A stretch of 64,000 bases of DNA from CAZMXS01 sp964570325 (GTDB lineage: Bacteria > Verrucomicrobiota > Kiritimatiellia > CAIQIC01 > CAZMXS01). The translations under genes were made by a program, and so were the position numbers. Location: contig CAZMXS010000014.1 in assembly GCA_964570325.1 (NCBI GenBank), positions 1 through 64,000 of the forward strand, written 5' to 3'. The notes under the pieces were generated by a model that saw nothing but the letters and a program-made list of their open reading frames with translations, did not search any database and had not been told where the DNA came from. This document shows, in pieces, positions 37,963-46,693 of this stretch. The first letter of the stretch is position 1; each line of letters opens with the position of its first letter.

Positions 37963-40125
37963 ATGAAGAGACTCTTTGCCGCCTTGCTGTTGCTCGGACT
38001 CGCCGGCTGCGGACAGCGTCCCGCCGATTCCACCCCATCACCCCAACCGATGCCGGCACCCGTCGCCGCCGCGCCGGCAACGACGGCGCCCCAACCCACC
38101 CCCCCCGTTGCGGAACCCGCGGCTGAAGCCGCCACCCCCGCAGCGAATCCGACGACACTGTCCTTCCTGCATACGGAAGGCCGCCACCTGGTCAACGAAC
38201 AAGGCCAGATTGTCCAACTGCGCGGAGTTAATATCGGTTCCTGGCTGCTGATCGAGCCCTGGCTCAGCGGCTTCGGCGACCAACCCGGCATGCAGGCGGA
38301 GCGGGACATCTGGGAACTGATGCAGCAGCGCTTCGGGCAGGACGCCAAGCTGGACCTGATCCGCGCCTACCGCGAAGCCTTTTTTACTGAAGCGGATGTG
38401 CGAAATATCGCCGCGCTGGGGTTGAACGCGCTGCGCGTGCCCGTCTGGTGGCGCGCGGTCAGCGACCCGGATTTTGCCGGCACGGTCGTCTGGCTGGATC
38501 GGTGTATCGAATGGTGCGGGCGCAATGGCATTTATGTGATCATTGATCTGCACGGCGCGCCCGGCGGACAAAGTAAGGAAGCCGGCATGCTTGGCGAACG
38601 TGCCGCGGCTGCGCTGTGGAGCGACGCCACCAATCGCGAGGAAACCGTCGCCTGGTGGAAACGAATCGCCGGCATCTACCGCGACAATCCGACGGTCGCC
38701 GGCTATGACCTGCTGAACGAAGCCTTGACGCCGCCCCTCGAGGAGTTGATCGCTTTCTATGACCGGCTTTACCAGGAAATCCGAACGGTAGACCCTAAAC
38801 ACCCGCTATTCATCGAGGATGGCATTCAAGGCTTCCACCGCTTGCCCCGGCCGGTGGATATGGGCTGGACCAATGTCGTGTACAGCTTCCACTATTACCC
38901 CCAGAACACGGAGCAGGCTTTCATGGCCGGCCCGGTGGATCTTCCGCGTTTCAACCGGATCGCGCTGTTCGACGACTGCCCCGTCTATGTCGGCGAGTTC
39001 AACTCGATCCAACTCGATCGCGGCGGGTCCGACAATTTCCGGCGCTTCTGCGAAATATTCGACTACTTCGGCTGGTCTTGGAGCTTCTGGACCTATCGCA
39101 AAATCGAAGATAACCGCGACTCCATCTGGGGCCTGTACGGCTTCCGCGACCAGTGGCCGCCGCTGAATCTGGCCACCGACTCCTTTGACACCATCAAGGG
39201 CTGGATCACCGGCTTGGCCGCGCCTAATGCCGGCCCGCTCCCCAACCTGCAGTCCGCGCTCAGTTCGATTGCCGCATGGACGCCATTTGACTGCGGCCGC
39301 GATCCCAAGACCATCCCGCTGCTTTTGAAAGACGCGCTGGTCATGGGCGGCGGCGGCAACACCCCCCATTTCGAGTTTCAGTATAATCCTCCCAACATCG
39401 GCTACTGGACAACGGAGGACACGCTTGGCTGGACGGTCAACATCGCGCGCGACGACACCTACGAGCTGAACATCCGCATGGCCAATAACTCGGACCAAAA
39501 CCAACTGGCCGTCTGGCTGGATGGCGTACGGCTGGGCGCCTTCCCGCTGCCCAACACCCATGGCTGGCGCGCCTACCGCGACACAGCGGTCGCGCCGATT
39601 ACGCTCACTGCCGGCCGGCATGTAATCGAAATCGGGCAGGGGGACCGGCAGCCCGGCTTTGTCAATTTTCAAGGGGCTTGGCTGACTCCAACCGAAGCCG
39701 GAGGCGTCAAGCCGGCCGAGGATGAAATCCGCCTGCGTATTTCTAATCTTTTCAGCCTGCGCGCCGGCACCCCGATCCGCGGCGAATGGTTCAATAGTCC
39801 GCCCAACCTCAGTTACATCACCAGCGGCGAGGCAATGATCTGGCAAATTGAAATTGCGGAAGGCGGCATGTTCAATGCCACGGCCGTTTACGCCACCCCC
39901 AAGGAGAAAACGGAACTGGCTATTCGCATTGACGGCCAGCCATTTGTTGCCAACCCGCTTTCCGTCACCAGCCGCGAGAATGATTGGCAGTCCTATGCCC
40001 GCGCCGAGCTGGGCGCCAACCGCATCGAAGCCGGCGGACACACCGTCAGCGTGGCTTGGACGGCGCCGGACGGGGCCGGAGTCGGCAACCTGCGCGAGGT
40101 TGTGCTGACGCGGCAGAAGGAATAA
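37963..40125 (+). CDS. GH5-like glycoside hydrolase lipoprotein with C-terminal carbohydrate-binding domains
   Basis: 720-aa predicted outer-membrane or inner-membrane lipoprotein. The signal MKRLFAALLLLGLAGC is followed by a Pro/Ala-rich linker (residues 17-65). The GH5 (cellulase/exo-glucanase type) barrel spans about 68-430: VQLRGVNIGSWLLIEPW, LGLNALRVPVWWRAV, YVIIDLHGAPGGQ, acid/base E253 in YDLLNEAL, FHYYPQNTEQ and nucleophile E345 in VYVGEFN. Two beta-sandwich, CBM-like segments follow (about 445-585 and 590-720), the first with LAVWLDGVRLGAFPLPN. GGAG precedes the ATG at good spacing; an upstream in-frame GTG/ATG would destroy the lipoprotein signal. With the GH3 upstream it suggests beta-glucan or hemicellulose use. 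Confidence 0.9.
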   Translation: MKRLFAALLLLGLAGCGQRPADSTPSPQPMPAPVAAAPATTAPQPTPPVAEPAAEAATPAANPTTLSFLHTEGRHLVNEQGQIVQLRGVNIGSWLLIEPWLSGFGDQPGMQAERDIWELMQQRFGQDAKLDLIRAYREAFFTEADVRNIAALGLNALRVPVWWRAVSDPDFAGTVVWLDRCIEWCGRNGIYVIIDLHGAPGGQSKEAGMLGERAAAALWSDATNREETVAWWKRIAGIYRDNPTVAGYDLLNEALTPPLEELIAFYDRLYQEIRTVDPKHPLFIEDGIQGFHRLPRPVDMGWTNVVYSFHYYPQNTEQAFMAGPVDLPRFNRIALFDDCPVYVGEFNSIQLDRGGSDNFRRFCEIFDYFGWSWSFWTYRKIEDNRDSIWGLYGFRDQWPPLNLATDSFDTIKGWITGLAAPNAGPLPNLQSALSSIAAWTPFDCGRDPKTIPLLLKDALVMGGGGNTPHFEFQYNPPNIGYWTTEDTLGWTVNIARDDTYELNIRMANNSDQNQLAVWLDGVRLGAFPLPNTHGWRAYRDTAVAPITLTAGRHVIEIGQGDRQPGFVNFQGAWLTPTEAGGVKPAEDEIRLRISNLFSLRAGTPIRGEWFNSPPNLSYITSGEAMIWQIEIAEGGMFNATAVYATPKEKTELAIRIDGQPFVANPLSVTSRENDWQSYARAELGANRIEAGGHTVSVAWTAPDGAGVGNLREVVLTRQKE

Positions 40126-40267
40126 CCACCTGAGGAGGCAAGCCGGCAATTATCGGCCTGGCTGTGGGAACAACTGGCGCTGGAAGGATGGATCATTTAT
40201 TCCGGCAGCTTGACTTTATCCCTGGGGTTGGCCACAAAATATAACCAGCAATTTCACAGGGGTGCGA

Positions 40268-41554
40268 ATGCGCGCAGCGGGCAAGAATCGGGTTGTTTTC
40301 TGTCTGCTCTTTTCCTGTCCATTTCTGGTGAGCGCCACCGTTTTGACAAACATCGCAGTCCAGGATTTGAATGGCCGCGGGGGCGAAGTCGTCGAACATC
40401 AGACCACGGAGTACGTGGAATTCAAGAATAACGGAACCGCGGATGTTTACAATCGGAAGGCCTTGTTCCTTTTCTCGTTTACCAATTTCGCGGGCCGCAA
40501 CATCATGGACCAGTATATTCAGTCTGCCATGTTCCGGGTGTACGCTTGGGTTAATCATGACACGAACAATCGCGTGCGGCTCTGGGGCTTCACTTATACG
40601 GCCAATAACGTGGACTCGAAATGGCACGAAGGCATCACGGCCCAAAATGACCCCAACTGGTTATATGCCTATTGGGGCGCCTACTGGTATCCTAGCGGAT
40701 CCGGAGTCGCCAACCTCGAGACCCAGCGCGGCGCCCGCGCCGACAGCCCGATCACTTTTTCGGGAACCAATCTGTTAGCCTACTGCCGCTGGGGCGCCGA
40801 CCGCTATCCGTCGTTCGGATTCAGCACGTCCAATCCGGACGGCTTGATTACCTTCATGCTCAACCGCGAAGAGATAGATTCGCAGCAGGACGAAATCCAT
40901 GCGCGGGAAAGCACGGAGGATGGCGGTATCTACCGGCCATACCTGGCCTTGGATGTGCGTTTCCCGGAAATCCGGGTTGGCATCGGCCGCAGCAACGACA
41001 TCCCCAGCGGTGGCGAGTATGATTTTGGCGTTGTCCATGAAACCAACCAGATTGCGATTTCCACCAATCTCGTCATTGACAACCAACTGGGCGAGGCGGC
41101 GAGTAGCCTGCACATATCATCGCTGACCATTACCGGCCAGCATGCGTCGTTGTTCTCCGTGGTCGCAACGAATTTCTATCTCAACCAAGGACAGAGTAAC
41201 GCGCTGTCCGTGACCTTCAATGCCGGTTGTTCAAACCTCTGGGGGATCTGGGACCAAGCCTGGCTCGTCATCGCCAACAACGACGAGAACGAGCGCCTCT
41301 TCACCGTCCGGCTGCGCGGCGAAATCTTCCCCTACCTGCGATTCATTGGCGCTTATCCGCAGTTTGTCTCCAATGTTGTGCTGGCGTGGGCCAGCCGCAC
41401 CGGCCAATGGTTCACCGTCTGGACAATGCCCGAGGCTTTGGATGGTGTCTGGGAATCGAATGCCAGTGTGCAAGCAAGCGGCCGCGCGTGCTGGTGGACC
41501 AGCAACATCGCCGGCCAGGAACGCCGTTTTTACCGCGCGCAATTAAGCCCATGA
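40268..41554 (+). CDS. secreted protein with anchor-type and ASPM-like domains
   Basis: 428-aa exported protein: signal peptide (VVFCLLFSCPFLVSA), then a DNRLRE-type beta domain (about 25-210: LTNIAVQDLNGRGGEVVEH, FRVYAWVNHDTNNRVRLWGF) found at the start of many surface proteins. A choice-of-anchor/ASPM-like domain follows (about 230-345, EYDFGVVHETN ... TVRLRGEI). The C-terminal module is VVLAWASRTGQWFTVWT ... ERRFYRAQLSP, shared with other secreted proteins here. A GTG two codons earlier is an alternative start; an AGGGG sits about 6 bp upstream of the ATG. Function unknown; it follows the GH5-like gene on the same strand after 142 bp. Confidence 0.72.
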   Translation: MRAAGKNRVVFCLLFSCPFLVSATVLTNIAVQDLNGRGGEVVEHQTTEYVEFKNNGTADVYNRKALFLFSFTNFAGRNIMDQYIQSAMFRVYAWVNHDTNNRVRLWGFTYTANNVDSKWHEGITAQNDPNWLYAYWGAYWYPSGSGVANLETQRGARADSPITFSGTNLLAYCRWGADRYPSFGFSTSNPDGLITFMLNREEIDSQQDEIHARESTEDGGIYRPYLALDVRFPEIRVGIGRSNDIPSGGEYDFGVVHETNQIAISTNLVIDNQLGEAASSLHISSLTITGQHASLFSVVATNFYLNQGQSNALSVTFNAGCSNLWGIWDQAWLVIANNDENERLFTVRLRGEIFPYLRFIGAYPQFVSNVVLAWASRTGQWFTVWTMPEALDGVWESNASVQASGRACWWTSNIAGQERRFYRAQLSP

Positions 41555-41735
41555 ATGCCCGCGCGCGCGGCCTGCATCATCTGCAACCTGTGCGTCTTCA
41601 GCCATGTCTTGCATGGCCAGCCGTTGCCTTGTGTGTGGCCCATGCGCTGATTGATACATGGTTAAGCCAAACGCCGGACGCGATAGGTCTTGCCATACGC
41701 TTGAACACAAGTTCAGCAATCGCCGCCAAATGCAA

Positions 41736-41981
41736 TCAACCGGTTCCGCTGCCAAACGGACAACTGCCGCCGGAACACGCGGACGGCGCGGGACAGGCGC
41801 CGCCGGACGGGCAGGCGCGTTCGTGAGTAACACCGCCGGATGCGGGATTGAATGCGGCGAACTTCTTTTCCAGACGCGCGGCTCCGCATTGCGGGCACTT
41901 CCCGGGCCGGTCCGCGGCGGAACGCAACAGTACCTCGAACACATTTCCACAATCACGGCACTGGTATTCAAACAGCGGCAT
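41736..41981 (-). CDS. FmdB-family zinc-ribbon protein
   Basis: 81-aa protein beginning MPLFEYQCRDCGNVFEVL and continuing with CPQCG: the CxxC...CxxC zinc ribbon of the FmdB (CxxC_CxxC_SSSS) family. The tail is Cys/Ser/Gly-rich (GGACPAPSACSGGSCPFG), as usual for the family. Its biochemical role is not established. It is the last gene of the ArsR-led efflux operon and overlaps the DUF2892-type gene by 14 bp. Confidence 0.88.
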   Translation of the reverse strand: MPLFEYQCRDCGNVFEVLLRSAADRPGKCPQCGAARLEKKFAAFNPASGGVTHERACPSGGACPAPSACSGGSCPFGSGTG

Positions 41982-42183
41982 GCGTGCGCCCTCCGTGAGG
42001 CTTGAGGCCGGCTTTTTTTAGAATGATTTCCATGGGACAGAACCCCGTGAAGGCCGACTGGATCAAGTTTGCGCCAACAAAGGCCGTGAACAGGAACCAC
42101 CAGGGACTGACCCAGCGCCCCAGCGCCAGGCTGCCCAGCACGAACGCGCCCGCGATCACGCGAATCGCATTTTCGATGGTCAT
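41968..42183 (-). CDS. DUF2892-type small membrane protein (YgaP transmembrane-like)
   Basis: 71-aa inner-membrane protein: two hydrophobic segments (IRVIAGAFVLGSLALG and WWFLFTAFVGANLIQSAFTG) then CPMEIILKKAGLK. This matches the DUF2892 pattern, the membrane part of the rhodanese YgaP, where a Cys-Pro follows the second helix. Homologues accompany sulfur-transfer and efflux genes. AAAGGAG lies 7 bp before the ATG. It sits in the ArsR-RND operon between the DUF6132-type and FmdB genes; the start of FmdB overlaps its end. Confidence 0.88.
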   Translation of the reverse strand: MTIENAIRVIAGAFVLGSLALGRWVSPWWFLFTAFVGANLIQSAFTGFCPMEIILKKAGLKPHGGRTHAAV

Positions 42184-42246
42184 AATTTGCTCCTTTCGTT
42201 CCGTGGCTGCGCCGCGTCTCTATTTTCCGGTTTCAAAATACGTCGG

Positions 42247-42417
42247 TCATTTGCCGGCCGCAAACAAACCGCCAATCATCCCCCAGACGGCCATCGCCAC
42301 CCACGGGTTGGCCGTCAACGGACAAGCCCCGGATCGGCAACCGACGAACTTGTACATCGCAAAGCCCACCGCGGCGCCAAGTACGACGCCCGCCACCAAA
42401 CGCCACATCACGTTCAT
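42247..42417 (-). CDS. DUF6132-type small membrane protein
   Basis: A 56-aa protein, below the usual gene-finding size limit. N-terminal helix MNVMWRLVAGVVLGAAVGFA, then KFVGCRSGACPLTANPW and a second helix VAMAVWGMIGGLFAAGK. The GCxSGxCPxTxNP centre is the hallmark I associate with DUF6132 proteins. The ATG overlaps the TGA of the RND pump (ATGA), so it is coupled to it. The Cys pair between two helices suggests a redox or metal role linked to the efflux operon. A longer arginine-rich reading frame over the same bases was rejected. Confidence 0.82.
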   Translation of the reverse strand: MNVMWRLVAGVVLGAAVGFAMYKFVGCRSGACPLTANPWVAMAVWGMIGGLFAAGK

Positions 42418-45400
42418 GCCGCACCCGCCTTTCGCCCATAGATCAGATTATACACCACCGGCACCACCACCAGCGTGAAAGCGGTCGAAACGAACAAGCC
42501 GAAAATGAGCGCCCAGGCCAGCCCGCTGAAAATCGGGTCAAACGTGATCGGCCACGCGCCCAGCAGCGTCGTTCCGGCTGTCAGAAAGATCGGTCGCAGG
42601 CGCGTGGCGCCGGCGCTGATGATCGCCTCGCGCAACGGCGCCCCGCCCGCGACCGACTGACGGATGAAATCAATCAGGATGATGGCGTTGCGTTGCACGA
42701 TGCCGCCAAGCGCGATCATGCCGATCATCGCCGTGGCGGTAAAGAAGACCGGATCGGCGTAGCCGCCGACCGTGCGGGCAGTCAACAGATTCATCAGCCA
42801 AAATCCTGGCATAATACCGATCAGGGTCAGCGGGATCGAGAGCATGATCACCAGCGGCAATAGATACGATGCGGTCTCGTACACCAGCAGAACGTAGATC
42901 GCCAGCAGCGCGATCCCAAACGCAATGCCCAAGTCGCGGAACACATCCACGGTGATTTTCCATTCGCCTTCGCCGGCCCACTCCGCGCGGATACCCGCCG
43001 GCAACGGTTGCTCGCGCAGCGCCCGCTGCAAGGCGAGCACGGGATAGGCCGGACCGCGGCCGGCAGTCTCGGCGGTGACGTATACTACTCGCTCGAGATT
43101 CTTGTGGAAGATGGTCTTGTCCTCCACAGTCGGCTCAAAACGACCGATCTCTCCCAACTGTACGGAATGCCCGCCACGGCCTTTCACCGGCAGCGTCGCC
43201 AGCCGCGCCGCGTCCGACCGCAATTCGCGGGGTACGTGCAGGACTATCGGCAGTTCGTTCTGTTCCGCCGGCAGGTGCGCCGTGCCGGCGGGCAACCCGC
43301 CCAGTGCCATCTGCGCGGTCTGGACCACCTCCTCGACCGCGATGCCGTTAAGCCCCGCCTTCTCCCGGTCCACGCGGAAAAACAGCTTGGCCATGTCGCT
43401 TTCGACCGAGTCGTCAATCTCCACGACGCCCGGCTCGGTCTGCATCCGCGCCTGGACCAGGCCGGCGGCGGCGATCAGCTCCTCATAGCGATGAAACGGC
43501 TGGCCGTACACTTCAGCCACGACGGTCGCGAGCACGGGCGGGCCCGGCGGCGCCTCGACCAGTTTAAGGCGGGCGCCCATGCGCGCGCCGAGCGCCGCCA
43601 GGTCGTTGCGCAGACGCAGGACAATCGCGTGGCTGTTCATCGCGCGCCGTTCCTTGGGCAGCAGATTTACGCGGATATCCGCCACATGCGGCCCCTGCCG
43701 CAGGTAATAATGCCGCACCAAGCCGTTGAAATCCATTGGTGAACCGGCGCCCACCAGCGTCGTATACAAGACCACCTCGGGGACGGTCTGCAGATACCGC
43801 TCAACCTCGCGCGCGACGGCGTCGGTCTGCTCCAGCGTGGCGGATTCGGGCAGATCCACCAGAATCTGGAATTCGTTTTTGTTGTCGAACGGCAGCATTT
43901 TCAGCGGCACGGCGCCGGTCAACGCCAGCGCAATCGAAAAGCCGAATAGCGCCGCGATCGCAAGCAGCAGCCAACGGCTGCGGCGCGGCGAGACAATGAA
44001 CGGCCGCACGATTCGGTCATAGAACCGGTACGTGCGCGTGGGCGGCGGATCATCCGGCGCGGCCGCCGCCGGCGCTTCGCGCAACAGACGGGCGGCGAGC
44101 CAGGGTGTGATCGCGCAAGCCACCAGCATTGAGCTGAGCATCGCCAACGGCACGTTCAGTGCCATCGGCGCCATGTAGGGCCCCATCATGCCGGTGATGA
44201 AGAACATCGGGATGAACGAAACGATGATCGCCAGCGTCGCCAGCGTGATCGGGGGCATGACCTCCTGCATCGCCAGCGCCACGGCTTCCAGTCGCGGATA
44301 GCGGCGCAGCGCCAGGTAGCGCGCGATGTTCTCGACGCCGACAATGGGATTGTCCACCAGCAGGCCCAGGGCCAGGATCAACGCGAAAAGCGTCACGCGA
44401 TTGATCGTGTAACCCAGGAGGTAGTTGCCGAGCAGCGTCAGCGAATACGTGATCGGAATGGCCAGCCCGACAATGATGCCTTCGCGCCAGGACATCGTCA
44501 GCGCGATCATGCCCACCACCGTCAGGATGCCCAGCGCCAGGTTGCCAATCAGGTCGTTTACCTTGGCGTTGGCCGTCGCCCCGTAATCGCGCGTGATGGT
44601 GTATGCGATATCGTCGGGAATGACCGCGCCGCGCAAGGCCGCCATCCGTTCCGCCACCGCGCGCGCCACGCGCACCGCGTTGCTGCCCTTCTTTTTGGCC
44701 ACCGCCACCGTTACGGCCGGGCAACTTTCCCCCGGCGTCCCCTCCGCGGCCGCGGGGCCCCAGCCAATCCGGGAATAAGTGGCCGGCTCGTCCGGCCCAT
44801 CGCGGATTTCCGCCACGTCGCGCAGATACACCGGCCGGCCGTCATGCACCCCGACCAGCAACTGGCGCACTTCGTCGGCGTCCCGCAGAAACGGCCCCGC
44901 CGCCACCCGGATTTCGCGGCCGGCCTGTTCGAACGTGCCGGCCTCCGCCTGGGCATTGGAAACCTTCAGCGCGCCGGCGATTTCCAGCGCCGACAAACCA
45001 TAGGCGGCCAGGCGTTCAGGATTCAGGTACACATGGATCACGCGCCGCTCGCCGCCATGGATGGTAACGCGCGCGCTGTCGGGGACATGCTGCAACTGCG
45101 CGGCCACCTCCTCCGCCACGCGATACAAAGCGTGGGAATCCTGCGTGGCGCTATGCAAAGCAATGTTGACGATCGGCACGTCGTCAATCTCGACCGGTTT
45201 GACCACCCAACCGGCGATCCCCGGTGTTGTCTGGTCAATGTTTTGAAAAATCTTGTTGTAGAGCTTGATCAGGCTGGCCTCGCGATCCTCGCCGACAAAA
45301 AATCGCACCGTCACCACCGCCAGGCCAGGACGCGACATGGAGTAAACATATTCGACGCCGTCAATCTGGTACAACATGCGCTCCAGGCGCGCGGCGACCA

Positions 45401-45605
45401 TCTTTTCCACCTCTTCCGCGCTGCCGCCGGGGTAACGGATCAACACGTCCGCCAGCGGCACGACAATCTGGGGCTCCTCTTCGCGCGGCGTTGCCAGCAG
45501 CGCGGCCGCGCCCGCCACCAGGCTGATGATGATCAGCAGGATGGCCAGATTGCCCCGCAAAAAGGCGTTGATGACGGCGGTCAGAAAAGAATGACGGCGC
45601 TCCAT
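42414..45605 (-). CDS. RND efflux pump permease (AcrB/HAE1-like)
   Basis: About 1063-aa inner-membrane pump, full length. The start MERRHSFLTAVINAFL has GGGAGGG 8 bp upstream. It shows the RND pattern: TM1 (NLAILLIIISLVAGAAALLATP), large periplasmic porter loop (PGGSAEEVEKMVAARLE), TM2-6 with ALILALGLLVDNPIVGVEN (charged residues of the proton relay region), a second loop, and the C-terminal TMs ending in FGLFVSTAFTLVVVPVVYNLI. The motif 'GLLVDNPIVGVEN' corresponds to the GxxxDxxxxxxEN signature. Substrate is not readable; absence of the CusA methionine cluster around the expected site makes copper/silver less obvious. It works with the adaptor and TolC genes upstream in the same operon. Confidence 0.92.
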   Translation of the reverse strand: MERRHSFLTAVINAFLRGNLAILLIIISLVAGAAALLATPREEEPQIVVPLADVLIRYPGGSAEEVEKMVAARLERMLYQIDGVEYVYSMSRPGLAVVTVRFFVGEDREASLIKLYNKIFQNIDQTTPGIAGWVVKPVEIDDVPIVNIALHSATQDSHALYRVAEEVAAQLQHVPDSARVTIHGGERRVIHVYLNPERLAAYGLSALEIAGALKVSNAQAEAGTFEQAGREIRVAAGPFLRDADEVRQLLVGVHDGRPVYLRDVAEIRDGPDEPATYSRIGWGPAAAEGTPGESCPAVTVAVAKKKGSNAVRVARAVAERMAALRGAVIPDDIAYTITRDYGATANAKVNDLIGNLALGILTVVGMIALTMSWREGIIVGLAIPITYSLTLLGNYLLGYTINRVTLFALILALGLLVDNPIVGVENIARYLALRRYPRLEAVALAMQEVMPPITLATLAIIVSFIPMFFITGMMGPYMAPMALNVPLAMLSSMLVACAITPWLAARLLREAPAAAAPDDPPPTRTYRFYDRIVRPFIVSPRRSRWLLLAIAALFGFSIALALTGAVPLKMLPFDNKNEFQILVDLPESATLEQTDAVAREVERYLQTVPEVVLYTTLVGAGSPMDFNGLVRHYYLRQGPHVADIRVNLLPKERRAMNSHAIVLRLRNDLAALGARMGARLKLVEAPPGPPVLATVVAEVYGQPFHRYEELIAAAGLVQARMQTEPGVVEIDDSVESDMAKLFFRVDREKAGLNGIAVEEVVQTAQMALGGLPAGTAHLPAEQNELPIVLHVPRELRSDAARLATLPVKGRGGHSVQLGEIGRFEPTVEDKTIFHKNLERVVYVTAETAGRGPAYPVLALQRALREQPLPAGIRAEWAGEGEWKITVDVFRDLGIAFGIALLAIYVLLVYETASYLLPLVIMLSIPLTLIGIMPGFWLMNLLTARTVGGYADPVFFTATAMIGMIALGGIVQRNAIILIDFIRQSVAGGAPLREAIISAGATRLRPIFLTAGTTLLGAWPITFDPIFSGLAWALIFGLFVSTAFTLVVVPVVYNLIYGRKAGAA

Positions 45606-45609
45606 GGAA

Positions 45610-46656
45610 TCAGCCCTCCCGCGCCGGGTTGACGATGACCGTTTCCCCTTCCGCCAAGCCGGACAACACCTCGACACGGCCCGCGCCGGCGGGCGCGGTC
45701 TTCACCAGCCGCCGCTCCAGCCGCCCGTCGCGCGCCACCTGCGCGAACTCCAACTGGCCCACCCGGTAGATCGCCGCCGCCGGCGCCAGCAGCGCCCGCC
45801 GTGGCGCGTCCTGCACCCACAACCGTCCGAAAGTGCCGGGCAGCACCTCCGCGCCCGCCGTGGCCAATTGCACCTTGACCTTGCGCGTCCGCGTCGCCGG
45901 GTCCACCTCGCTGACGATTTCCGTCACCCGGCCGGTGAGGGTTTGCGGCGGCCATTCGAGCGCCACCTCCACCGTCTGGTCCAGCGCCAGCCGCCCGATC
46001 AACCGCACCGGCGTCGCCGCTACCAGACGCATCCGCAGCGGATCGTACACCGTCACCAGCACCTGGCCGGGATTGGCCAGGTCGCCGGACTCGACGCGCC
46101 GCTCCACCACCACGCCGTCAATCGGAGCCGTGATCTGCGTGTAGGACAACATGACCCGGACGCGCTCAACCTGCGCCCGCGCCGCGTTGAAAGCGGACTC
46201 GGCCGCCGTCAGCGCCTGGTCGGTCGTGGCATTCTTCGCCATCAGATCGCGCGCGCGCTGATACTCGCGTTCGGCCTGTTTCAACTGCGCTTCGGCCCCG
46301 CTGAGTTGCTCCCGAATCTCGCGATCGTCCAACGCGATCAGCAACTGGCCTTTCCGGACCCGGTCGCCGGCCGCCACCCGCACTTCGTTGACGTAGGCCG
46401 GGATCCGGGCGCTCAAGTTGATCGTCTCTTCCGACTCGGTCGTGCCCACAACATCAATGCGCGGCCCCACTTCCTCCGCCACCACGGCCGCGGTGACGGC
46501 ATTGGCCGGCACTGCCGGCCGCGGCGACGCGACCAACTGGCCCGGCGCCACTTTCGCCCGGCATCCGCCGCTTGCCCAAATCATCAGCGCCGCCAGCGCT
46601 ATCAAACCCACCGTCGCTTTCCAGAACTTGATCACCCAATGAAGGAACTTGCTCAT
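45610..46656 (-). CDS. RND periplasmic adaptor (membrane fusion lipoprotein)
   Basis: 348-aa adaptor with signal sequence and possible lipobox ASGGC (Cys32). First half-lipoyl (GTTESEETINLSARIPAYVNEV), helical hairpin (about 100-165: LSGAEAQLKQAEREYQRA, DQALTAAESAFNAARAQVERV), second half-lipoyl (YTQITAPIDGVVVERRVESGD), beta-barrel and MP domains. It is intermediate in the operon, 37 bp after the TolC gene and 4 bp before the RND pump. GGAGG is 11 bp before the ATG. Family assignment is clear. Confidence 0.92.
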   Translation of the reverse strand: MSKFLHWVIKFWKATVGLIALAALMIWASGGCRAKVAPGQLVASPRPAVPANAVTAAVVAEEVGPRIDVVGTTESEETINLSARIPAYVNEVRVAAGDRVRKGQLLIALDDREIREQLSGAEAQLKQAEREYQRARDLMAKNATTDQALTAAESAFNAARAQVERVRVMLSYTQITAPIDGVVVERRVESGDLANPGQVLVTVYDPLRMRLVAATPVRLIGRLALDQTVEVALEWPPQTLTGRVTEIVSEVDPATRTRKVKVQLATAGAEVLPGTFGRLWVQDAPRRALLAPAAAIYRVGQLEFAQVARDGRLERRLVKTAPAGAGRVEVLSGLAEGETVIVNPAREG

Positions 46657-46693
46657 CGCTTGATGGCCTCCGTTTTACCACACCGCCCACTGC

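Noticed and set aside
42233..42439. A 68-codon reverse frame rich in arginine
   Set aside because: Overlaps the better supported 56-aa DUF6132-type gene in another frame.
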